Both the position numbers and the translations under genes were made by a program. Below are positions 37,301 to 55,500 of a DNA stretch of 64,000 nucleotides, in pieces (position 1 is the stretch's first letter; each line of letters opens with the position of its first letter). Under the pieces are notes generated by a model. The model ran no database searches, had not been told where the DNA came from, and saw only the letters and a list, made by a program, of their open reading frames with translations. Origin of the DNA: Plumapathes pennacea (Eukaryota; Cnidaria; Anthozoa; Antipatharia; Myriopathidae); NCBI GenBank assembly GCA_964036295.1, contig OZ038466.1:2976001-3040000 (forward strand), written 5' to 3'.

Positions 37301-40300
37301 GATGCTTCCACTGCAAACTATTAAATTCCAAATTCTCCTCGCTGTATATCTGGTGAAAGAATGACAAGAAAAGAGGCAAAAAATGTTATTTAGCAATCAG
37401 GCTGTCTGATGTATATAGCTCATAATCAAGAAATATATAATTACCTTGTCAGCCATCGAGGCAAGTTGGCCCACTACTGCAGCACCTCCAGGAACCTTCC
37501 AGTGTCGTAATTGGAATGGGGAACAGATTGAATGTGATAGTAAAGCATGTTACCATGCTGTTACAAACAATCCAGATGGGAGCCAGACCGAGGAATATGG
37601 ATGCATAGCAAAGTTAACCCCTCTTCAGTTTTCCTGCAGAAACATTACTACCACTACAAATAGAACTGTTTTTGTGAAATGTTGTTTGACAACCATGTGT
37701 AATGCTGGTCCTCTGATGAATGCAACTGCTCTGATCAACAGAGGGAAGAAAATGCCAGGTACAGTACAACAAGAAATATCTGAGACTTGATCAATATCCT
37801 GATACAGTAGTTCATACAAGTACAATATTATTGTACTGGTATGGAGGTATGGTAAACTCCCTCCAAGACAGACACCCTCCAGACCAGCTCCAAATGTCCA
37901 TTCTAAAGAGGTGTTCATATTAATGAGAGTTCAGTTAGAGTAAATGACTGAAGAAACAGCAAACTGCTCCTACAAGGTGTCCGTCTTAGAGGGGTGTCCG
38001 TGAGGGAGTTCACTGTATACTCAAATCTCACTAAACTTTAGTGTCCCACTGTCCGCAGGCATAATATCGTCCACTTAAGCCCTGGCTACTTTCACATCCA
38101 CCTCATCTCCCATAAACTTGCATTAATCTTCTGCTTTACATGCAAATAGCTGCTCCAAAAAGCAGTTGATGTTTGCACCTCTGCCACACCTTGTTTCATC
38201 TGTGCTGAAATATTGCTTTTTTTTTTTTTTTTTTGTTTTTGTTTTGTTTTTTTCTTCATTGACTTATTTTTCACAGGAGAGCATACTGTTGATTCCCAGG
38301 CTGTACTTCAAGCTCGTAGTTTCATTAGTACGTCCCAGAAATTACTGGCTTTATGCTGTGGAGGGCACCTACATTCTCAGGCAACTTTGGTCATGTCACT
38401 TACTCATACAAATTCAGTCATAATAAACCAGTAGTTCTTAGAAACCAAGTAATCACAGCAAACTGACAGTGGCAAACAACAAGGAACCCCAGTACTGCCA
38501 CTTCCTTCAATTACAATCATTTTAAAGATACCAATCAGCAGTGCAAGAAAACACAATCAGGCAAACATGCTTGATCTGTTACAACCCATCTAAAAGAGCC
38601 AATATTACGTATGGGCCCGGTTTTTCAAAGCACGATTAGGCTAATCCTGGATTAGGATTAAACTTTCTTGTCATTTATAAGCCTGAAAACGTGAAAGCTT
38701 CGTCCATAGAGACTTTCTTCATAACGTTTTAAGCTGGAACAAGCTTTTTATTCCATCTTCGAACAAAATCCTGCAGTATATTGGCAGAAAGGTCGAGAGA
38801 AAGAATTTCATTAATCCTGGATTAGCTTAATTGACTTTCGAAAAACCGGGCCCTGACGGTCAGCTGAAAACCACTTGACCATGTAACAAGGAATCAAATT
38901 GCAACATCTTCTACCCTCCAATTTTCAGGGAACCAAACATTCCCAACTGAAGAGGTACTGCTTCCCAAGTGCTTAGATGCAAACAGCAACAGAGCTCATG
39001 GAGAAGGAGATGAGTGGAAACCTAATGACTGTACAGTGTGTAAGTGCCACAAGGGTACACCAGAATGTGTGGCTACTGTCTGCCGACACCCAGACTGTGC
39101 AAAGCCAATTCGCATTAAAGGCCAGTGCTGTCCGGCCTGCCCAATGTCAAATAACAGGACAAGGGATCGGGGTAAAGGTTGGCAACACTGTTTCAATCTC
39201 TTGGAACTGAATGATGTAGACACAAACTTTTAGATCATCCTCTTGTGGATAAAAATATTTGAATTTTATGCTAATAATATTGTTCCTACTGTATTTCAGA
39301 AATCATCCAAGCGCTAGCTAAGAGTCAGCTTGGAACTGTTTTAGGTTTGTATTGGCTTTTTATTTGTAGTCTGTGATGCTGTATTGTTGCTTTAACTTAC
39401 AAGACATACCAGTACAGTAAAGGAAAAATAGCAAAATGTAAACTCAACATGCACTGACATTCATGTACATGACATTAAAAAAACAAAAACAAAAACAAAA
39501 AAAAAAAAAACAGTTAATTAGAAAGAAGGGTGGCAAATGGTACCTAGAAAATTGTGTGTCTTGGAAAGTTTTGGTCCGATCTCGCAATCTCAGCAGCCCT
39601 TTTTATGAGTCTCGGAGTCTTGGAGTAGTTGAAGTCTGGGTCTCAGATTTTCAAACAAGAGTCTCAGCGAGTCTTGGATTTTACCACCCCTATAAAGATG
39701 CAAAGCCAGTCATGACTTTAGATTAGATACATAAAGTCCTCTTATTCAAATCTTCCCAACATGTATGTTCACAGTGAGTATAAATGATGCTCAAGAGAAA
39801 GGAGTATGCAAGGACCTACACACAGGCCAGCTGTACTTGGTGGGTCAAAGTTGGCAACTGGATGAATGCACCACTTGTTTCTGCGGTAAAAATGGCAGAG
39901 CAGCGTGTGCTGTGAAGATGTGTGACAGATTTCCCAAGTGCAAAAACCCAGTGAAGACCGAAGGACAATGCTGCCCAGTGTGCGAGGATGCAGAGGGTAG
40001 GTCAGAATGCTGTTTGAGTGAAGAGATCTCATGGAGCTTCATAAGAGTACAAACAAACACCTTCACCACAAGTTAGTGTCCCACAAGTGTTGTGATGGCC
40101 TTCTTCATAGCATTCCTTTTCAGATGTCATGCATTGCTCCTTCAGTCGAAGTAACTACAAAATGTCTGTAATGTCATATACTGTAGCTCACATCCTTCTC
40201 TTTGTGTACCAGTCTTGGAATCAAACTCGAAGTGCTTTGACTCAGTCAGCAAGGACTATTACAGTTTTGGTGAGATGTGGCAGCGCGATGACTGCATCCA

Positions 40301-41139
40301 CTGCAGGTGTGGTAGTAATCGCACACCTCTGTGTTCTCGCACCGCTTGCAAAGCCCTGGACTGTGAAGCTCCCATCTCTATCAAGGGACGGTGCTGTCCC
40401 GTCTGCCCCATGGCTCTTCAGGAAGGTGACTGACATTCTCAAGTACTCACACCAATCACATGTCTATGCTAAATATTTGTATACAGTCAACTCTCTCTAA
40501 GGTGGACACCTCTCTAAGGCAGACACTAAATATAGTCCCAGGAGAGCATTCATTGTATACCCATCCTCTCATTCAGGAATTTGAGAAACTATTATCTCTT
40601 TCATTATACTTAGCTTCACTCGACCGAAGATAAATGTGCCAATCCATTTACCATGGAGTATTTTTTTATTGACTGTACAAAGTAATAAATTGATTAAAAG
40701 TGCAAGAACATTGGCAGTGACTTTTCAATCTAATTTTGTATACACTGTAAGTACATCATCTCATTGTTGTAATTACCAATGCTCAATCACCAGGTTGTAT
40801 TTATGAGACAAAGTCATTTCTGCATGGTGAATGGAAACTGCTATCTGACCACTGCACTCTTTGGTGAGTGAAATCTAAATCAATTATTATGAGGCTATCC
40901 GTACTAGGTACAGTGCATGTGTTATACAATATAATTTACATTTACAATGAGCATTTACAGTTACAGTTACATTAATTTATGGTTACATGCAGAAGTTTGC
41001 ACTGGCAAATTTGGACATTATTAAACAAATCAATGGAGGACCCCTTTTAGCTCTAAACAACAAAACTATATTTCTTTACCATTAATTTGACAGTGAGTGC
41101 CGGAATTCAGAATGGGTATGTTCCACGGAGAAATGCTGA
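31357..41139 (+). CDS. Secreted mosaic protein: IGFBP, Kazal, VWC, Kunitz x2, TGF-beta-receptor-like domain, VWC x4
   Basis: Exons 31357-31636, 31928-32143, 32391-32460, 32568-32767, 33160-33213, 33874-34050, 34151-34222, 34677-34862, 36779-36850, 37453-37758, 38929-39171, 39300-39344, 39775-39996, 40213-40425, 40794-40863, 41094-41139 (TGA) join in frame: 2472 nt, 823 residues. Signal peptide 1-21; IGFBP-type cysteine-rich domain to 93; Kazal 94-165 (CGYRNGKQYSNACEL); VWC-like 166-200; Kunitz about 279-331 and 362-415, each with six cysteines and arginine at the expected P1 (GPCRG, GKCRA); three-finger domain 450-525 ending VKCCLTTMCN; VWC about 555-615, 650-710, 720-780 and 787-823. Ser/Thr/Pro linkers sit on their own exons and most exons are phase 1-1. 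VWC modules and receptor-like ectodomains often bind BMP/activin ligands, and Kunitz/Kazal domains inhibit serine proteases; an extracellular regulator of growth factors and proteases is inferred. Whether one transcript carries all modules is untested. Confidence 0.85.
31663..31850. repeat. MITE-like repeat with CAGTCAATTCC...GACACC ends
   Basis: Starts ACAGTCAATTCCATCTTAAC and contains several GACGGACACC blocks; it ends near GGGTGTCTGTCTTAGAGG. Related copies lie at 37853-38016 and 40483-40540. A terminal CAGTCAA next to TA fits a mariner/pogo-type element; that class is inference. It sits in the first intron of the mosaic gene. Confidence 0.55.
33330..33466. repeat. Fold-back element with AACGAACGAGCGAGG centre
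   Basis: Left arm 33330-33384 (CATGGAAAGTGCGCACG...) and right arm 33413-33466 (...CAAAGCACTTTCCATG) are inverted repeats. The centre AACGAACGAGCGAGGCTTTG resembles the centre of the element at 12560-12698. Confidence 0.75.
33479..33687. repeat. MITE with TTATTATATACATACTGAG termini
   Basis: About 209 bp with terminal inverted repeats of 22 bp (left TTATTATATACATACTGAG, right CTCAGTATGTATATAATAA). It abuts the fold-back at 33330-33466. Non-coding, in the intron before the first Kunitz exon. Confidence 0.75.
35446..35451 (+). other. Possible internal polyadenylation signal AATAAA
   Basis: If the donor after the second Kunitz exon (34862) is not used, the frame continues to a stop at 34955-34957 with a basic tail (KRLWKYSSATKMWKK). 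A canonical AATAAA follows about 490 bp later. This could end a short isoform lacking the receptor-like and later VWC domains. Inference only. Confidence 0.3.
36136..36332. repeat. CCCTTTCACTCC MITE family copy
   Basis: Contains TGACCCTTTCATTCTTGAGC at the left, then GTTCTCCCAGCTATTCAAG, and GAAGTTGATCACCCAGGAAT at the right, matching the 1337-1544 element throughout. It lies in a large intron of the mosaic gene. A further partial copy is near 37310-37375. Confidence 0.6.
37853..38016. repeat. MITE-like repeat, inverted relative of 31663-31850
   Basis: Left end TAAACTCCCTCCAAGACAG and right end GTCCGTGAGGGAGTTCACTG are inverted repeats. GACACC/GGTGTC blocks run through the interior. Same family as 31663-31850. 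Confidence 0.6.
38277..38315 (+). other. Possible 39-bp cassette exon of the mosaic gene
   Basis: A poly-T tract and acceptor TTTTTCACAG precede a frame that would add EHTVDSQAVLQA in phase 1-1, compatible with the exons on both sides. The donor (CGTAGTT) is weak. The main model omits it. Confidence 0.25.
38613..38853. repeat. MITE with GGGCCCGGTTTTTC termini
   Basis: Left end GGGCCCGGTTTTTCAAAG and right end CTTTCGAAAAACCGGGCCC are terminal inverted repeats about 240 bp apart. An inner inverted pair, AATCCTGGATTAG, lies near both ends. It is in the intron before the second VWC module. Confidence 0.75.
40483..40540. repeat. Truncated copy of the CAGTCAA...GACACC repeat
   Basis: ACAGTCAACTCTCTCTAAGG then GTGGACACCTCTCTAAGGC match the left end of 31663-31850; the other end is missing. 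Confidence 0.5.
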
Positions 41140-42432
41140 AACTCCCAGAAGCCATCTGGTAAGAAATCTCTAGCTAAAGCTTAGTTAATATACAAATATG
41201 CACTCATTTATTGTTTGGTTTCTGGAAACCATTGGTGCAACCATCTCTTCATTTAAAGGCAGGCCAAGTTTGGAGTGTGCTAATGCATTGTTTTTGGTGG
41301 ATTCATACCTAAACAAACACTAAACTCCTAAGAGGTGGACACCATACGGTTTGCATTACTATAGCATACTTACAGAGGTTTCAGAGAATGGTAGTCTTTC
41401 ACATGTATGGTAACCTTTCTTTACAGTCCAAAATCTATTTGTTCTAGATTAAGTCATCAAGATATGTGACTTCAGGAAGTCTCCAAAAGATGGCCACCAT
41501 ACAGAACACGAGACAGACGTGACAAGTCTCCAGTACACATTGTAGCATAATAGTGATATACAGTTATTCAGCTATCTTTTATATTCATTTGCTTTATGTT
41601 TGTTTCCAAAAAGGATCAATTTACATATTTTGGCCACCTATACAATCTTGGACAAAATTGTTGACAGAGGGAAACAATGGTCATTTTCCCCAAATTATGT
41701 CATTTAAAACATGTATTAATATGTCTTGTTGACTTGCAACTGTATAATATATACACATAATTTAGTTGATAAAATAATTACTTGTACACATAACTGTGAT
41801 CTCCTGGTACAAATTACAAGAGTGGTCAAACATCATTATGTTTGATTATCAGTATGTACTAGTATCACTAAAATATGACCATTTATATAAATTTTAATTT
41901 TAAAAAAAGAAGAGCTATATCTAGATGACTTGTGCTCTTACGACCTAAGTGTTTGTATGAAAATAAAACATTCTATAGATTTGCTGCATTGGTTATTTTT
42001 AAGTACTGTATACATATGTAGAAGTAGTAATGGCAGCATACTAATATTATTAGTATTTTTTACAGCAATGCAGTATACTATGATACACATGGGCATACCC
42101 ATCCCACACATTGATTGGTAAATTCTTTTGAAAATGATGAATACATGATATAGCAGTAAGTCGTCTACTGGTAACTCTCCCACGAAAATGTCTCCAGACC
42201 AAGTTCAATGTTAGTTGGAGATTTGAAGGTACAGGTGTATGTGTAAGTTGGTATTCCAATGTACATATGTATGGATCCTCTTTGTTCAGATGAAAGGTAA
42301 CACTTAAAAGGTCGGCCAACACAACAGTAAGGCATCCACTCATATTGACCTCGGAGTATAAAGCTGTTCTACATATCTTACTTGTAGTCCAGCTTCGCAA
42401 TACATCTCAGAACACTTGCCCAAGCTGCAGTC
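41140..42432. other. Convergent 3' region between mosaic gene and KAT7
   Basis: No exon is seen. It should hold the 3' UTRs of both convergent genes. AATAAA at 41962-41967 is a candidate plus-strand polyadenylation signal for the mosaic gene. The stretch is AT-rich. Confidence 0.4.
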
Positions 42433-49157
<6,725 letters not shown>

Positions 49158-49554
49158 GCCTGCTCGGTAAATGAACTTCCGGAATGCCTTAAAGAGTAAT
49201 GAAAGATGGGTAAAAGATGCAACTGCAAGAAGCCGCCATCTTGTTTCAGCGCCAAACGTTGCAGGATGCAACACGACTTTTGATTGGACAAAACACACAA
49301 GTGCCCTCTATCTGTGTATACAGCGGATGCCACCATTGCTGTCATTCAATATGGCGCTCGGGCAGAAACGCGACAATTTATACGTTTTATACGGTAAATC
49401 ACTTGACAGATAAAAGGAAACTCATCCTTTGACTGATGTTACAACATTCGCTAAATGGTCTGTCCCTCAGTTAACTTCTTACGTGGAAAATCAGGGCAAG
49501 AAACGGCACGAGTTCGAAGAGTTTCCGTGGTTTGTCAGCACTGAAATCGACACG
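49158..49554. promoter_or_regulatory. Divergent promoter of KAT7 and NFRKB
   Basis: The two start codons are about 400 bp apart and point away from each other, so this segment holds both 5' UTRs and a shared promoter. It contains GCCGCCATCTTG at about 49231, resembling the YY1 core, and AATATGGCGCTC at about 49348. A short ATG frame at 49351-49393 ends at a possible donor (GGTAAAT) but does not match the NFRKB frame; it may be a 5' UTR exon or upstream ORF. No TATA box is apparent. Confidence 0.6.
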
Positions 49555-52500
49555 ATGGGAGAAGAAGAGAGTTCGATCGGAATGGAAGTGTGCAATTTTG
49601 GTGGAAAAGAGATCAGTCTGCCGTTAGGCCTCATAGAGAACGTAGGTTCAATGGATTGAAGTGTGGTATTTTGTATTTTTATGTTGTTATTTTGAACATC
49701 TTCTTTAATTCATATTTTGTTTGTTTGTTTCTAGTCTGAAATATTTTCAAGGGTCGTCAGTTTGGATACATGGAACAATGTAATAACCCCTGAAAACAGA
49801 AAGTACTTAGAGGTAATTCTGATAAATGTCCGTTCTATTTTGATGTGTTTTCGATTATGAGTCCACTCTATAGTAATAATTATTGCTGGTGGGGGGTAGG
49901 GGTGGGGGGTTTTGACACTTCAAGCCCATTCTGGGGTTGGAACTGTGACATTTTTCTGAATTTTTTCTAAAGCTCTGAATTTGTATTTTTGTAGAAATTT
50001 CTGCCAGTGTTACCAACAGATTATCCGCATGCACAGGAAGAAAATTTGAGGTGAGAGTAATAAGGGTCACTAGAGATCATAAAGTGATAAAAAGAAGATT
50101 GAAATTACACTGTATGTGCAGTGACTCACATATAGGCCAAGTGAAATGCTAGAAATAGTTCCAAACCCATCACCTTGCACTGTTATGTGATACCATCCGG
50201 TGCTTGACATGAACGGTTGCCCGCTATGCCTGGGGCAACCCAAAATTTTGGTCGGGCAGGTAAATTCAAGGCTGCATGGCAACCAGAAATTATGAAACTT
50301 TTTGTTGCTTGCAGTCAATCTACAGTCCAAAGCCCAGCCAACCTAAAACCTTAATGTCAAGCCATCTGTCTATGGCAGTATTTGTGCTAATTTAGTGACA
50401 GCCATATAATTCACATTCAGCCTAATATAATTTATGCAGTGGATACTACATAGCTGTAAAAATGTGATCAATATTTTGGGGGGTTTTCTGTCACATCCAG
50501 GGCATTGTTTGGTGGGCAGAATTACAGATTTGGAAATCCACTGAGGAACTTTCATGACAAACTAAAAGGTAAGGTGTAGAAATCAGTTTAGTTGTGATGA
50601 CTGAAAATAACTACTGTCCAACTGAGTGACTATGTACTGATCAATTATTTGCTATGACCATCTAACTAACTGAAAGACTAACTGTCTAAATGACACTGAC
50701 TGACTTTCTGGCATGTACTGATAGCCTGAGACTGACTTAAAAGTATATAGGTCCATGGGCATTTGGAGACAGTCAGCTAAGACATGTAAAAATTTATAAA
50801 ACAAGCTCATAAAGTGAAGGGTGGAAGTGTTTGTTGAATACAAACCAGTTCATTCCTCATCAATTAAAAGAATGGTTGTGGTTTACATTGTAGTGCTTAT
50901 ATTTCCTTCCAGATGGTCATTTCTATCCAGATATTGTTAAGTATAAGAAGCTGTGTCAGAAGGCCAAATACAAAGAATACAAGGTGACTATAACCATAAA
51001 TTCTCCCACCCAGAAATAATGTATTACTAATTTTTTAATCTCACCATAAAAAGGTATCACTCATGCACTGTTGTCTGTCTGTTACTACGACTGAAACTAT
51101 CCATGTAGAACCTACATGAATAATCTTTTATTAAAGCCAGCCTCAGAGCTAAAGGAACCACCAATGTTACACATGACATCTTTACCCCATTACATTTCTT
51201 CAAATGTAGATTCAGCAGCAGCGATATTACAGAAATGTCCTTCAAGAAATTTTGATCTCAAGACAGGTACGTGGCACACACTCCCATTCATTTTCACATT
51301 GCCGATGACTCTGTATTAACCCTTATAATATCCTCCTTTAATTCCCTGTCCCATCTTCCTCCTTGTTGACAACCTAGCTCCTTGTCACACAAAAAATACA
51401 AAAAGGCAGTAAAGCACATTATTTGTGTCTTATATGTTGTTTACATTAAATCGATCTCTAGATGATGATATACTTTACCTGCATTTGGTGTTCTAACTTG
51501 CAGGCTACTTTTTTAACACTTCACATAATAAGGATTTTATTTATTTTGAAGGAAATTCTTGACCAGGTTGCCAGACAGGGGCCAGGAGATCCAATAAAAA
51601 TAAGGTACAAATCTAAAAGTGAATTATTGTACATTCAAATGGCATGTGATGATAATATTAATGATATAAAAATATTTTGTTTGATTCAATTTTTAGTGGG
51701 AAGGTTCCAGGAAGAAGTGATTCTTGGATGGAGCACAAAGTCACCTCTCGTTACAAAAAGTAAGTTCTTTGTTATTGGTGACTGTTAGAAAGTAAACAGC
51801 TGTAGCACAATTTCAAAACTTGAAGATATAACTACTATTATGTATTATATATTTATTATATGACTGTGATGTAGTCTTACCACATAAGGTTGCAACAGAG
51901 TGCCGGTACGGGAGCGTATTACACACTTCAAATCCGTATTACACTGTAGAAAACCGGTTTGACCGGTTTAGACGCACGCCCATCACAAATGAATCAAAGA
52001 TTTTTCTGAGTGCAAGGTAAAACGGTGCAACAAAAGTCTATATATATATATAATGATATTAGATACAGTAACAAGGTGTGACATTTTATCCACATTTATA
52101 AAACTAGTGTACCTGTCTGTGAAGTTTATATAATAATGTTTACAAAGTGCCAGGGTTGATGCTTTCTTGTACTTTTGTAGGATTTTACAAGAGATTGGGC
52201 ACGATGAAGAGGTATGGCCTTCTTTTAATTTTTGTGTTGCGGTTTTTATCAAGGTGAATATTGAGGGGAATATAGTTATCACATTATTTTGAAGTGTTTT
52301 TATCCAATACTGTACTTGGTATCTATGAAGGCTGCAGGTTGGACAGATTTCTACAGTATTGAAATTTTTACTGACTACAATACCATTATTATGACTGTAC
52401 ATATGTCAATAATATTACAGGATGGGACCATGTCATCTGATGAGGATGATAGAGCTATGGGTAAGTTAAATTGCATTTGTCACCAATGCCTAACCACCAG

Positions 52501-55500
52501 ACAGCAACACCAAATCATGATATTGTTCCAATATTACTTTTGTTTTGATAGACAAACAAACCACAGCATACATATACATACATTCATCCTTTATTATCAA
52601 AGATAATTGCATAAATTAACAGCTAAAACTAATAGTATAAATAATATATTAATATAAACAATATTTATGAATAAAAATTATATACAAGAAAATTACAAGG
52701 TACTTACAGTCATTCAAAAGGCACTGTACTGTATGTATCTTCTATTTATCCAGAACATTATCCTGGTATTCTTAGGGATTAGAACACCCAGCAAATAACC
52801 ACAATATGCAACTACTTTTTTCACAGCTCCTTGTGGAGGAATGGGGTATCCTGTGGCTGGATATCCTTTGCCTCCTGAGATTTTTATGCCTCCAGGATAT
52901 CATTCCATGATGGGTGCCTTGCCTGGTATGCCCTATGGGTTCCCAGCAGCATTTCCCTACCCAACTCCCATGCACCGCCTCCCTCCACCACCATCTCAGA
53001 ATGTAGTGACTGAACAGGACTTTGTAAAGATGCTTCAAAGACATAGAAAACGGAGGTGTCAAAATGAGGTAAGGATTAACCCTCTCACTTCTGTGTGGTC
53101 AACTTGAATTTTCTTCTTCAACCTCAACTAGAAATCTGTCAGTGATGAGAACTTGTAGGTTGATAATCTTGCTCTTATAAAAGCTGACAGAACTATCAAT
53201 TATTCTGACTACATTACTTAATATACAATAATATTATTTTCTTTTTTTCTGGTTAGGAGAATTTGTATTTTGAGTTCAGATGTCCCAGATGTGATGGAGG
53301 AGTTATCAAATATTGTCACCTGACCAAAAACTGTATATTACAACAGTAACAAGAACTAATTACCCAGACAGGCTGATTTGACTATTAATTCTCACCACAA
53401 CATTCATGCTTTTTCGACAAAAATAGATGGGAGAGTTTCAGCTCTCATCATCGATTGTAACCAAAGATAAATGACATGCTGACTAGTGGTAGCTTGCACA
53501 GAAGTCCTTATAAGCATATCTTCATTGATTATGTTCTAGGACCACCCTGAATTAGATACAAGGTTTACGACCATTCAGGAGATCATATTCCGTACAAATC
53601 CAACCAAAAAATTACCCAAGCCAGGTAAGGGTCAGTTCAGGATCAAAATAATGCTGTCATGATTTTTATTAGTGGAATTGATATGTTCTGATAAAAGCAT
53701 GGTGAGGTTTCTTGTTCTTTCTCCCATCTCTACTGCTCTCCCTCTGTCCTTTTTTCTTCTTGCTCTGTGTTTGTCTGTCTGTTTTTGTCTGTCTTTTTCT
53801 TTGTCTTTTATATGTCTCTCTTTCTTAGTGGTAGAAGGGACCAAAAAGAAGGACAAAAAAGCGAAAGTCAAACGTAAACTAAAACAGAAACTGCAACAGA
53901 AGCAGAAGAAAGAAAAGCCAGTCCAGTCCAAAGCAACGGCCGATAAACGAAACAATCAGCAGAGCGCATCTAAAGTCACGTGAGTATTGACAATATCGAC
54001 ACAGGACAAACTGTATTAGGGAGAGTTTCAAACTTATAACAAGCAAAATGTAACTGAATGATGATAAGATACAAGCGACAAATAACGCTAGAACGAGTTA
54101 ATGCAGTGCGGCACATGACCTTCGCTATATCGTGCGAAGCTCCATGGATCCAAAATAATATAACCAGGTTAATTTCAGCAGGGGACCAGTGTGAGTTGGA
54201 TTAACATTTATTTTTGGTTTACCTTGGCACCACAGGGTGACTGCTCCAACTGGAAAACAAGAGTGTTTCTTCAGTTTGTTGAGGGAGGTGTTTTATGGTT
54301 TGGCTGATCATAAAGGAAGCCTTCAAAAGGTATCATTTTACTGTTTCAGTCTGTAAACTGCTACCCTCCTGCTCAGATGCTCTGAGCTCGTCAGAATTAG
54401 TGACGAGCTCAGAGCGTCTGCGCAGGAGGCTAGCAAACTGCTGAACCATGTATAAAACACCTGTATAGCTGTGTACGACCGTTTTTAACTTACACCTCTG
54501 GTTTGCTTCCTGTCTTTAGATAGAAGATCACGTCAAGGCTTGGCAGGTATGACAGAGAAATGAAGTCGTTTCTCGCGGAAATGCCAAGTGTTACAACTGC
54601 ATTATGCGACCGTCCCCTATACCTGTACTTCGTGTGTTTGAAGCTAATGGTATTTTTCCACATCTTTTCTCTCACTCCAGGCTTCACCTTCCGCTGTGAG
54701 CAGTGGCTGGAGTCTACCACAGGCTGACTGGGTCAAACTGGTGTATTCCGCTCTGATCTTCCTGTCAGGCAGCTCGGGAGGTGTGGTTATCTCATAATTT
54801 CAGACACATTAGTAACTATGTTATGCCTTAATAAGGTTGGAAATGCCACATTGAAGAGTAAAAAATTAGATAAGGCCGCATAACTCTCCTTTTCCAGTTT
54901 GCATGACGTCACAGGTCGACCTTTGGTAGCGAGATTAGATGTTAATTGGTGGCTGGTGTGCTGTTGTTTTCAGAAACAAAGGAAGATTTCGTTCCTCTGG
55001 TAGATTTTAAGGAGAGACCACAACAGTGGAAGTGGATAGGTTGGTACTCAACGTGTTGGTAATGTAGTTTTGCTTTCCGTGCTTCCTTCATGTTTCGTCG
55101 AGTCTTGGTTAAATGTACTGTATATTTAACTTCTGGTATGTTCCCTCTCGTTTAGGTGTCACGAGAGATTCTGATAAAGACCTTGGCGTTCTTTGCCAAG
55201 AGTGGCTAAAGGTCAAGGATAAACTGACCATTCGTAAGGTAAGGGGTCTTTTTATAGCTGGTCAGCATTTCAAGACATTTCAGTTTTTTCCTTCCGCACC
55301 CAGCCTTCATGAAGATGTTATCCTTTTTGCACAGAACACCACTGAAGCTGGCTCCAGTTCCTATGCTCCTGTGCCTCGTGTGTAAGTGAACCCATATCGT
55401 TCATTTTTGGAATGCCCGGACGTCACGAACACAATGATTTTAACCTCGAACGTCCCCGAAGGCTATATTCAAACTGGTAACTGTGTTGCCTCAATATTGT

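Noticed and set aside
49429-49554. Extension of the NFRKB frame upstream of the chosen ATG
   Set aside because: The frame is open but contains no ATG, and the chosen start aligns with known NFRKB N-termini; kept as 5' UTR.
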